Source of the DNA: CAZYAK01 sp964645935
Lineage (GTDB): Bacteria > Patescibacteriota > Gracilibacteria > Peribacterales > Peribacteraceae
Direction of reading: 5' to 3'
Assembly: GCA_964645935.1 (NCBI GenBank)
Contig: CAZYAK010000027.1
Location: 1 to 16,350, forward strand
DNA length: 16,350 nucleotides
The position numbers were made by a program, and so were the translations under genes. Under the pieces are notes generated by a model that searched no databases, was not told the origin of the DNA, and saw only the letters and a list, made by a program, of their open reading frames with translations. Shown one piece after another: positions 5,924 to 12,835 of this stretch. The stretch's first letter is position 1; each line of letters starts with the position of its first letter.

Positions 5924-6364
5924 TTACGCGGCCTGGCTGTAGCCCTCGACCGTGATGCCCATGCTGCGGGCGGAACCGGCGATGATGGCTTCGGCAGACT
6001 CGATGTCGACGCAGTTGAGATCGGGCATCTTGCGCTCGGCGATCTGACGGAGCTGCGTGAGGGTGATCTTGCCGACCTTCTTCTTGTTGGGCTCGCCGCT
6101 GCCGGACTGGACCTTGGCGGCTTCCTTGATGAGCGTGGAAGCAGCAGGCTGTTTGACGATGAAGGTAAAGCTGCGATCGTCAAACACCGTGATGACCACA
6201 GGGAGCTCCTGACCCATCTGCCCCTTGGTCTGGGCGTTAAACTTCGTGACGAAACCATTGATGTCCACGCCGGCTTGGCCGAGCGCGGGACCCAGCGGGG
6301 GGGCAGGGTTGGCTTGGCCGCCACGGGCCTTAACTTTGATAATCTTCTTGATCGTCTTTGCCAT
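5924..6364 (-). CDS. rplK: Large-subunit ribosomal protein uL11
   Basis: The 146-residue product is a full-length L11. The N-terminal domain has the signature ANPAPPLGPALGQAGVDI (about 18-35), which contacts translation factors at the GTPase centre. A proline-rich linker and a C-terminal rRNA-binding domain follow, with KKKVGKITLTQLRQIAERK and IIAGSARSMGITV. The ATG at 6362-6364 starts MAKTIKKIIKVKARGG as in other L11 proteins. A full promoter lies immediately upstream with a predicted leader of about 2 nt. Unlike the common nusG-rplK-rplA-rplJ-rplL order, the upstream neighbour is a giant repeat protein gene and the downstream one an unknown membrane protein. The C-terminus is a few residues longer than usual. 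Confidence 0.95.
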   Translation of the reverse strand: MAKTIKKIIKVKARGGQANPAPPLGPALGQAGVDINGFVTKFNAQTKGQMGQELPVVITVFDDRSFTFIVKQPAASTLIKEAAKVQSGSGEPNKKKVGKITLTQLRQIAERKMPDLNCVDIESAEAIIAGSARSMGITVEGYSQAA

Positions 6365-6373
6365 AGCCGCGGC

Positions 6374-6402
6374 AGTCTACGTGCCTTGCCGAGGCAGGTC
6401 AA
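6374..6402 (-). promoter_or_regulatory. Promoter of rplK (nearly leaderless)
   Basis: TTGACC (6397-6402, 5/6) and TAGACT (6374-6379, 4/6) on the minus strand are exactly 17 nt apart. The -10 ends 9 nt before the ATG, so transcription should start within a few bases of it. Confidence 0.65.
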
Positions 6403-6451
6403 ACGGACTTTTCAGCCTTCGTTGGGGAAGTTTTGCGCTCACCGACCCCGT

Positions 6452-9400
6452 CTACCGCGGGGCCAGCCGGTCACGGTCCTGGTCGAGTTCTGTGTTGAGT
6501 TTGGCGAGGCTCTGGCCAATCGTACGCACTTCCACCATTCGGTCGCCATTGCCGGCGGCGCGTCCAGGGAGGAGGGTGAGTGGCATCCACGGCTCGTTGC
6601 CGACGCGGAACGTCCAGCGGGGTTTGCTGCTCCCGTCCTGGCCGAATCCGAAGTCGTACACCCTTCTTCCATACATGAGTACGGTTTTCCATGTGGTCTG
6701 GTACCTCAAGAGCGCAGGAACTCCAGTCTGGCCGGTAGTGAGGTTCGTGACGGCGGCGATGTCCCTGGTAGCCGCGATACCGTCCCGGGCGGCGCGGGCC
6801 TCGCGGGCGCGGAGCGTACAGAGCGTCAACAGGGTGTTCAGCTGGTCGTTTGCGCATTGCACTTCCACGTTGTCCCCGCGGCGCGTAAGGATCGGCTCAG
6901 GGCTCAGAGCCAATCCTTCGAGTATGTGAAACAGTGTGAGCGCATCCACGTCGTACGCTCCTTTGCGCGCCGTGAGATCGACGGTCACTCTGCCGCTGCG
7001 GACGCGCGTATTGCTGAGTTCTGCGGGTCGCAGCGGATTGTCCTGGAACCGCTTGGTGACCGTCTCGAGACGCACTTCATCCGATGCGATCTCTTGGTCC
7101 AGCGTGGCGAGGAGCTCCGGGGTCGGAGAATCAAAGACCAAGTACGAGATGGAAGTTCCATTCCCTTCTCGTGCAGTGCAGTGTGAGCCGACGCGATCCC
7201 ATTGCTCCCGTGTCACGCCGGGCTTGGCTTCCAGCGTGATCTGCCACCCCCTATCGGATGGCTCGAGGCTTCTCACGGTGGCGAGCGTGCCCTGCCTCTT
7301 TGGCAGCGCCTCAGCCCATTGGGCGAGATGGCTTGGGGGTGGTGGCGCTTTCATCGCGTTGAGGAGCGCTTGGAGCTTATGTGCCTCGATGCGGACGGTG
7401 AACGCAGGATCATTGGCACTCGATGAGACCGTTCCACCAGCCCCCATGGCTGCCTGTACTGCACGTTCATTGGAAAGGAACCCGCGACTTTGGAAAAACA
7501 CCTCGATAGGCGCGCCGCCTCTTCCAAGCATCATTCCTGTTCCGTTGAGTTGGACATCCGCCAATCTCCGATTATCGCCGTGGAATGCGAGCAGGAGGGG
7601 GAGTGCCGTCTCCCGCGTCACAGCCCGCATGCGCTCGTACACCTGCTGCGCGGTGTTCTTGGTGCAGCGCACGCTGAAGCGTCGCGGGTTGGCCGGGGGC
7701 TCCTCCGCAAAGGCGATGGGCGGATCGCGCTGGAGCGCGGCGCGGATGTCGGCCAGGGTGAACGCTCCGGTCGTGGTGGCCTGATCCGGCAGGGGACTGA
7801 GCTCCACCGCGAACTCCGTGCGCGAGAGCGGCACCACGGCGTGCCGCGCACGGGTGGTGCGGTCCACCGGCGGCACGGGCCCCGTGTCGCAGCGCAGGCC
7901 GCGCAGCAAGGCGAGCGCCTGCGCCTGCGTGAGCTGCTCGACGTGGAGCATCGTGCCTTGCCTGAGGAGGGTGGCACCCCCACCCGGGACGGCGAGCCGC
8001 AGGCACTCCTCCACCGCCGCGGCGCTGACGCCGTCGCGCACCCTGCTCCGGAAGCCGAACCGCTCCCCGGGCAGAGGCCGCACCCGGGGGTCTTCCACCA
8101 GGCGTGCCCCGTCACGCTCCAAACGGCTGTATTCCTGCTCGAGCTCCGCCGGCAGCTCGTCGGGAACCTCCGGCGCCGCCGCGTCGCCGGTCCGCTTGAG
8201 GGTTCCCAGGACTGTCCGGATGCGCGCCGGCGTACCTTCCAGGATGAGCATGGAGCCCATGAACTCATAGCGTTGATGCTGGGCGTCGAGTGATGCGACG
8301 GCTTGCGAGACCGGGATGCCGGGGCGGAGCCGCAAGGTCACCTCCACGGTGGTATCCGTGACCTCGCGAACGAGAGCGCCGCCGTCGTCGATGTCCAGCA
8401 GACGAGCGGGATCGGCCCCGTATTCCCTCACGGCGCCGCGGATGTTCTCTCCCGTGAATTTGAGGGCCCGCAGCGCGCGCAGGAGCGTGGCCTTGTCCAT
8501 CGGCGCCGCCGGGTCGATGCGTTCTTGGCGCAGCAGTTCCTGCACACGCGCGTCTCCTGCTGAGTAAAAGCAGGGGAAGTTCGCCCGGAAGGACTCGCGA
8601 CTGACGGGAGTGATGAGGAAATCCTCGCCACCCAAGAAACTCTCCTGATAGAGTCGTTGGAGCTCCGCATCCGGCGGCAGGTCGCACTGGCACGTCGAGA
8701 GTGCCGTCGTGAGCTGTGCACGCGAGATCTTCTCCACATACCAGGAGGAGAGTCCGCTGTTCCCGTGGATCAAGTTGGCATCAGCCAGCCCGAACGCGCG
8801 CCGATAGTGCTCTTTGCCTTCGAGAAAGCGAGGAGAGGCAAAATGGACCTGAAATGTGCCGTCTGCGCTCGGCACGATCGTGAGATCGCGGAGCGTGGCG
8901 GCATCCCCAAGCGCGCGGTACGTTTCCAATGCTCCACGGACATCTGTGCCTAGCGTTTGTTCGCGTCCTACGTTGGCGTAGACACGCTGCAGTTCCACCA
9001 AGTCCGATTGGGCCCGGACGATGAGCACGTTCGGTGATATCGGGAGCTCGGTCTGCATACCAGCACTGCGCAGCGCCGTGCTGAGCGCCTGACGAGATGT
9101 CGCATCACGCAGGGTAAGTGCGATGTCGAACGTGAACGCGCTGACGGGTGTGAACAGGAGTCGTTCTGGGCCCGTGAATGCCGCGATCCTCTGTGCGGAG
9201 GGGAGGCGGCATACAAGCTTTTGTAGCGCCAGGCGGAGGAGTTCCGGCGTGAGTCCGGCGCACGTCAGGCGATTCTCTGATGTACCGGATGTTGCCGAAA
9301 ACGCAGTCATTCCCGGGAGTGTCCCGAAGTAGGCGGGGTCCACACGCGTATCGCGATCGAAGCGGAGCTGCAGCCTGCCGCCGATCATCCGGGCTTCGGC

Positions 9401-10174
9401 GTTTCGGCCGATGGCGTCTTCATTCGCGTTGTGTGCAGTGATTGCTTCGGCCACGCCCTCCGGGAGTGCGGCTTCGTCGGCCTCACGTTTCTTGGTTGCC
9501 TCTTCCGTTCCGGCCTTCTCCGCTTTTTCGGCCTTCTCGCGTTTCTCCGCGGTCTCCCGACGCGCGGCCAGGCGCCCCTCGTACCTGAGCGCGAGGTTGT
9601 CGAGCTCGATGAAGAGGAGGCGCTTCTGAGCATCACTCAGCTGGGAGTGTGTGAGCCATCGCTGGTAGAGGGGCCTATACGCGTCCCCAAACTCCTGACT
9701 GAGCGCTGGTCGAGGCACTCCCTGCTGGAACGACTGTTGGATGGCATCGAGGCGCGTAGACACACTGTCCCACTCTTCGCGCGTCGGAGCGGTAAGGGGA
9801 CGCGCGCGATCCGGATTGTCCTGAGTGCGAGGCGCCTCACGCCTCACGGGCTCGGATCCGACGCGGATGTTCCCTCCGTCACCCACGAAGCGCGTGACCG
9901 TCTGCCGCGATTGGCCATACAGCGCTCCACGCTGTTGCGCATAGGCCGCATGCCGCTCGTGGTACCGGCCCTGCTGCACTGCCTGGGCGTACTGCGTGTT
10001 GAACGCCGGACCGCCGCGAATTTGGCCCATCCGCCCAAAGGCCTCTTGTGTGCGGGCTTGCCTTCCGGGGATCGGGATCCGCTCGCCGCTGATCGTGACG
10101 CCTTCGTAGTAGGCCGGCCGCTCCGTATTCCAGAGCAGGCGACCCTCTCCGTTGATGGCGCGTCGCGTGGTCAT
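6452..10174 (-). CDS. Giant (1240-residue) protein of divergent internal repeats, unknown function
   Basis: No family is recognised. The N-terminus (1-130) is rich in Gln, Arg, Gly and Tyr and probably disordered; 205-245 is a charged Lys/Glu/Ala helix. From about 264 the chain is a series of 55-75-residue units, each strand-helix-strand-helix. I place them near 264-325, 340-402, 432-500, 518-575, 600-662, 698-762, 779-852, 889-942, 966-1027 and 1056-1122. Several end with a shared turn such as ALKFTG, TLKRTG or GLRCDTG, or with LVCRLP, which argues for duplication. A final segment (1150-1205) is different and aromatic. There is no signal peptide or transmembrane helix, so it is likely cytoplasmic. 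Its ATG overlaps the stop of the coiled-coil gene by 4 nt, so the two are coupled. Base composition resembles the neighbours, giving no sign of recent transfer. Confidence 0.85.
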   Translation of the reverse strand: MTTRRAINGEGRLLWNTERPAYYEGVTISGERIPIPGRQARTQEAFGRMGQIRGGPAFNTQYAQAVQQGRYHERHAAYAQQRGALYGQSRQTVTRFVGDGGNIRVGSEPVRREAPRTQDNPDRARPLTAPTREEWDSVSTRLDAIQQSFQQGVPRPALSQEFGDAYRPLYQRWLTHSQLSDAQKRLLFIELDNLALRYEGRLAARRETAEKREKAEKAEKAGTEEATKKREADEAALPEGVAEAITAHNANEDAIGRNAEARMIGGRLQLRFDRDTRVDPAYFGTLPGMTAFSATSGTSENRLTCAGLTPELLRLALQKLVCRLPSAQRIAAFTGPERLLFTPVSAFTFDIALTLRDATSRQALSTALRSAGMQTELPISPNVLIVRAQSDLVELQRVYANVGREQTLGTDVRGALETYRALGDAATLRDLTIVPSADGTFQVHFASPRFLEGKEHYRRAFGLADANLIHGNSGLSSWYVEKISRAQLTTALSTCQCDLPPDAELQRLYQESFLGGEDFLITPVSRESFRANFPCFYSAGDARVQELLRQERIDPAAPMDKATLLRALRALKFTGENIRGAVREYGADPARLLDIDDGGALVREVTDTTVEVTLRLRPGIPVSQAVASLDAQHQRYEFMGSMLILEGTPARIRTVLGTLKRTGDAAAPEVPDELPAELEQEYSRLERDGARLVEDPRVRPLPGERFGFRSRVRDGVSAAAVEECLRLAVPGGGATLLRQGTMLHVEQLTQAQALALLRGLRCDTGPVPPVDRTTRARHAVVPLSRTEFAVELSPLPDQATTTGAFTLADIRAALQRDPPIAFAEEPPANPRRFSVRCTKNTAQQVYERMRAVTRETALPLLLAFHGDNRRLADVQLNGTGMMLGRGGAPIEVFFQSRGFLSNERAVQAAMGAGGTVSSSANDPAFTVRIEAHKLQALLNAMKAPPPPSHLAQWAEALPKRQGTLATVRSLEPSDRGWQITLEAKPGVTREQWDRVGSHCTAREGNGTSISYLVFDSPTPELLATLDQEIASDEVRLETVTKRFQDNPLRPAELSNTRVRSGRVTVDLTARKGAYDVDALTLFHILEGLALSPEPILTRRGDNVEVQCANDQLNTLLTLCTLRAREARAARDGIAATRDIAAVTNLTTGQTGVPALLRYQTTWKTVLMYGRRVYDFGFGQDGSSKPRWTFRVGNEPWMPLTLLPGRAAGNGDRMVEVRTIGQSLAKLNTELDQDRDRLAPR

Positions 10175-10488
10175 GGACGGGGCGGCTCGGGGAGGAGGCG
10201 TTCCAGTGTTTGGGCTTCCGTGAGACGCGAGGCGCTTTCGGCCTCGCTTAACGTGTCATGGCGTGCTCGGTGTTCCCATTCCTGTACAAAGGCTTCGATT
10301 TCCGAGAGGAGATCTTCTTCGGCGTGCTCCACCTCTTCTAGCTCCCGGTGGATCACTTCCAACTCCGCCGCCAACTCCGCGCGCGCTGCATCCGTCAGTC
10401 GATCGGCGTATTCCCGCGCGAGCGCCACGTCCTCCGATGGGAGAAGGTGTAAGGCCTGGAGATGGGCGAGGAAGGCGGGAGTGTTCAC
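10171..10488 (-). CDS. Small coiled-coil protein coupled to the giant repeat protein
   Basis: The 105-residue product is acidic and almost wholly helical. Residues 20-75 form a likely coiled coil (VALAREYADRLTDAARAEL and an E-rich stretch following), and the C-terminus ends in a proline-rich EPPRP. No family is recognised. The start is a GTG at 10486-10488; no in-frame ATG exists, so either GTG is used or the protein is shorter. A promoter with TATACT lies about 20 nt upstream. The 4-nt overlap with the downstream 1240-residue gene suggests fixed stoichiometry or a complex. A role as adaptor or oligomerisation partner is inference. Confidence 0.7.
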   Translation of the reverse strand: MNTPAFLAHLQALHLLPSEDVALAREYADRLTDAARAELAAELEVIHRELEEVEHAEEDLLSEIEAFVQEWEHRARHDTLSEAESASRLTEAQTLERLLPEPPRP

Positions 10489-10508
10489 GGGGTTCGAAAA
10501 ATCTCCCC

Positions 10509-10537
10509 AGTATACCAGGTATTTGGCTATCCGACAA
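10509..10537 (-). promoter_or_regulatory. Promoter of the coiled-coil/giant-protein operon
   Basis: TTGTCG (10532-10537, 4/6) and TATACT (10509-10514, 5/6) on the minus strand are 17 nt apart. The predicted leader is about 14 nt. GGGG and CCCC (10505-10508 and 10489-10492) could pair across it next to the GTG start. Confidence 0.6.
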
Positions 10538-10543
10538 CGATCC

Positions 10544-11140
10544 TCACTCCGTGAGCGCGTCCATCAGGCCTTGGATTTCGGCCTCGCGTCCTGGGGCCAC
10601 GTGGAACTCGTAAATCCGCTGCCGGACGCGAACAAACAGCAGCCGCTCGGTGTGAATGGCGGGGTCGAGGAAGCTCAAGACATTGCGCACCGGCTTGCCC
10701 TCCCGTTCCTGCGTCTCATCTACGAGGTCTTGGAGCTCAGACGAGAACGAGGTCTTGAGCGCCTCCTTGAGGGCCGTGAAGTACACCTTGGCGTCCGCCG
10801 ATTCGTTCCACGCGAAGTATGCCAGCCGGTCGTCACCCTTGAGGATGACCCGCGCCTCTACGGCGCTCTGACGGGGGATGAGGCGCTTGAGTAGGCTCTC
10901 CTCGCGCGTGTTCTGTGCTGTGACATCCAGCCCCGAGAGGATGTCGAAGACATTGGGTCCCGTGGGGCGCAGCACGCCTCCGGGGGCAGACGTTGCGGAG
11001 GACGATTCGCCACCGTCGGCGACGGGCCCGGGCTCCGGCAGGAGGTTTATGCCCTGCGTGATGGCGGCGTCAGTGGCGCCGATCACGAGGAGGACCGCGG
11101 CGTACGCGCCGGTGATGAGGAGCTTCCGGGGGGCGTCCAT
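10544..11140 (-). CDS. Membrane-anchored protein of unknown function
   Basis: The 198-residue product has one N-terminal hydrophobic segment (about 7-28) after MDAPRK, without a clear cleavage site, so it is probably a signal anchor. A low-complexity Gly/Ser/Pro linker (35-65) leads to a mixed alpha/beta domain (about 85-198). That domain has strands such as EARVILKG, RLAYFAW, RLLFVRVRQRIYEFHVA and a terminal helix EAEIQGLMDAL. I do not recognise the family. It has its own promoter, divergent from ruvB, and its stop lies 6 nt before the -35 of the downstream coiled-coil/giant-protein operon. The domain probably faces outside the membrane. A functional link with the downstream operon is possible but unproven. 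Confidence 0.75.
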   Translation of the reverse strand: MDAPRKLLITGAYAAVLLVIGATDAAITQGINLLPEPGPVADGGESSSATSAPGGVLRPTGPNVFDILSGLDVTAQNTREESLLKRLIPRQSAVEARVILKGDDRLAYFAWNESADAKVYFTALKEALKTSFSSELQDLVDETQEREGKPVRNVLSFLDPAIHTERLLFVRVRQRIYEFHVAPGREAEIQGLMDALTE

Positions 11141-11148
11141 GCGTGGAG

Positions 11149-11154
11149 AGTGTA
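11149..11154 (-). promoter_or_regulatory. -10 element of the membrane-anchored protein gene
   Basis: TACACT (4/6) on the minus strand ends 8 nt before the ATG at 11140. The same hexamer precedes two other genes in this window at 6 nt. No good -35 is seen. Confidence 0.45.
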
Positions 11155-11192
11155 CCCCCGCGACGCGTCCGCACGGAAGCCCGCCGGCGCGG

Positions 11193-11221
11193 TGGGCAGC
11201 AGCAGCGGCAGGGTGTATGAT
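11193..11221 (+). promoter_or_regulatory. Candidate leaderless promoter of ruvB
   Basis: TGGGCA (11193-11198, 4/6) and TATGAT (11216-11221, 5/6) are 17 nt apart. The -10 ends 8 nt before the ATG at 11230, so transcription would start at the codon. Confidence 0.5.
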
Positions 11222-11229
11222 CGTGCTCC

Positions 11230-12288
11230 ATGGCGCTCAAGCGCGATCCTGCGGCTGCGACCTCCGTCCTCACCCAGCCGGTGCAGACTGCGGCCGATCC
11301 GCAGGCATTCGAGCAGTCGCTGCGCCCCAAAGCGCTCTCCGAGTACATCGGACAGAGCAAGCTCAAGGAGCACCTGCACATGCACCTGCAAGCAGCGCGC
11401 GGGCGCAAGGAGCCGCTGGGTCACACGCTGCTCCACGGCCCCCCGGGCCTCGGCAAGACCACGCTCGCGCACATCCTCGCGCGCGAGATGGGCGCGCAGA
11501 TCCGCATCACCAGTGGGCCGGCGCTGGAGAAGCCCGGCGATCTTGCCTCCATCCTGAGCAACCTCCAGGAGGGCGACTTGCTCTTCATCGACGAGATCCA
11601 CCGCCTGCGCCCCGTGGTGGAGGAGATGCTGTACGCGGCGATGGAGGATTTTGCGTTGGACCTCGTCATCGGCAAGGGGCCCACCGCGCGCTCCATGCGC
11701 CTCAACCTCAAGCCCTTCACACTCGTGGGCGCCACCACCAAGCCCGGTGCCATGAGCGCGCCGCTGCGCGACCGTTTCCTCCACCACTTCAAGCTCGCGT
11801 TCTACACCGAGGACGAGATGCAGTGCATTGTGGAGCGTTCCGCGCAGCTGCTCAAGGTCCCCATCTACGCGCCCGCAGCACTGCGCGTTGCCCGGTGCGC
11901 CCGCGCCACGCCACGCATCGCCAACCGCCTGGTTCGCGCCGTGCGCGATTTCGCGGAGGTGCGGGGGGTCAGCCCCATTGATGCCGCCATTGCGGAGCAC
12001 ACACTCACCTCGCTCGGCATCGACGCGGACGGGCTGGACGCCACCGACCGCCTGATTCTCTCATCCATCGTGGACACCTTTGGCGGCGGGCCCGTGGGCC
12101 TCTCCACCATCGCGGCGGTCTTGGCGGAGGAGCAGGAGACTATCGAGGACGTGTACGAGCCGTTTCTGCTTCAGCAGGGATTCCTCCAGCGCACGCCCAA
12201 GGGTCGCATCGTCACCGCCAAAGCCTACCTCAAACTCGGTCGCGTGCCGCCAGGCGAGGAAGAGACGACGCAGGCATCGTTGCTCTGA
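11230..12288 (+). CDS. ruvB: Holliday junction branch migration ATPase RuvB
   Basis: The 352-residue AAA+ motor drives branch migration of Holliday junctions together with RuvA. Visible motifs are LRPKALSEYIGQ (31-42), Walker A GPPGLGKTTL (70-79), Walker B LLFIDEIHRL (117-126), AAMEDF (136-141), sensor 1 region PFTLVGATTKPG (162-173), PLRDRF (178-183) with the arginine-finger region, and sensor 2 TPRIANRLVRAVRDFA (227-242). The winged-helix C-terminus has TFGGGPVGLSTIAA (283-296) and QRTPKGRIVTAKAY (320-333). The usual GATTRAG reads GATTKPG, and the G after RDRF is replaced by L; both are mild departures. ruvA and ruvC are not adjacent, so the gene stands alone. Confidence 0.95.
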   Translation: MALKRDPAAATSVLTQPVQTAADPQAFEQSLRPKALSEYIGQSKLKEHLHMHLQAARGRKEPLGHTLLHGPPGLGKTTLAHILAREMGAQIRITSGPALEKPGDLASILSNLQEGDLLFIDEIHRLRPVVEEMLYAAMEDFALDLVIGKGPTARSMRLNLKPFTLVGATTKPGAMSAPLRDRFLHHFKLAFYTEDEMQCIVERSAQLLKVPIYAPAALRVARCARATPRIANRLVRAVRDFAEVRGVSPIDAAIAEHTLTSLGIDADGLDATDRLILSSIVDTFGGGPVGLSTIAAVLAEEQETIEDVYEPFLLQQGFLQRTPKGRIVTAKAYLKLGRVPPGEEETTQASLL

Positions 12289-12296
12289 GAGGAGAG

Positions 12297-12382
12297 GATG
12301 CCGACGATGCCGAAGAGTCCGAAGAGCGTGTAACTGCCGCGTCCGATGCCCGCGAATGTCCTTCCTCGGCATCGTCGGACTC
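12297..12382. repeat. Inverted array of 9-bp units between convergent ruvB and DMT genes
   Basis: The left arm has GATGCCGAC, GATGCCGAA and GAGTCCGAA (12297-12323) in tandem. The right arm, read on the minus strand, has GAGTCCGAC and GATGCCGAG (12382-12365). The arms pair over a perfect 13 bp, CCGACGATGCCGA (12301-12313) with TCGGCATCGTCGG (12366-12378), and can also pair in another register through GAGTCCGA. The loop is 52 nt. It starts 8 nt after the ruvB stop and ends 10 nt before the stop of the convergent gene. Its position would suit a bidirectional transcript end, but there is no T-tract. Confidence 0.75.
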
Positions 12383-12392
12383 CTCCCGCCGT

Positions 12393-12833
12393 TCAAGCCT
12401 TGGCCACCAGCACCGAGCCCGCGACGATGAGGAGCGATCCCGCCAGGAGCCTGAGCGGCTGCACCTGCTTCCATTCGGCGAAGACCCACAGTCCCACAAG
12501 CACCGCTACGAGCGTGTTTGTGTTGTAGAGCGGGACAATCTTCCCCAAGGGAATCCCGTAGCGCGAGAGCGCCATCGCCACACCTGCGGCGCCGAGCGCC
12601 CACAGGAAGCCCGTGAGGAACGCGGGCGTCGCTGCGCGCAGCGTAATGGTGCGATCCGGAGTGACGGTGAGAAGGCAGAGACCGCACACGAACACCGCTG
12701 CACCCACCGTCATAAGGTACGGCCCGAGTCCGATGCCCGCTTGCGTGCTGGCCTTGGAAAAGACGCCTGACAGGCCAAACGCGATGGCCGGGAGGACGCC
12801 ACCGATGACCAGACCGAGTGTCTCTTGGGACAT
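12393..12833 (-). CDS. Half-size DMT-superfamily (EamA-like) transporter
   Basis: The 146-residue product is almost entirely hydrophobic, with about five transmembrane helices. It looks like a single EamA repeat, so it would have to form a dimer, as SMR-type transporters do. The last half, with a GIPLGKIVPLYNTNTL stretch and the terminal LLAGSLLIVAGSVLVAKA, follows the DMT pattern. The substrate cannot be predicted. The ATG at 12831-12833 lies 2 nt after the stop of the PsbP-like gene, so the two are co-transcribed and probably coupled. The frame is open further upstream, but that part overlaps the PsbP-like gene. No Shine-Dalgarno is visible. Confidence 0.75.
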   Translation of the reverse strand: MSQETLGLVIGGVLPAIAFGLSGVFSKASTQAGIGLGPYLMTVGAAVFVCGLCLLTVTPDRTITLRAATPAFLTGFLWALGAAGVAMALSRYGIPLGKIVPLYNTNTLVAVLVGLWVFAEWKQVQPLRLLAGSLLIVAGSVLVAKA

Positions 12834-12835
12834 GA

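Noticed and set aside
5897..7186. 429-residue open frame on the plus strand
   Set aside because: It is antisense to rplK and the giant gene; rplK is certain, so this frame is a shadow.
9431..10894. 487-residue open frame on the plus strand
   Set aside because: It runs antisense to three minus-strand genes (giant, coiled-coil and membrane-anchored) with matching promoters and overlaps. Its translation is Arg-rich low-order sequence, typical of a high-GC shadow frame.
11083..12000. 305-residue open frame on the minus strand
   Set aside because: It is antisense to ruvB, which has all AAA+ motifs.
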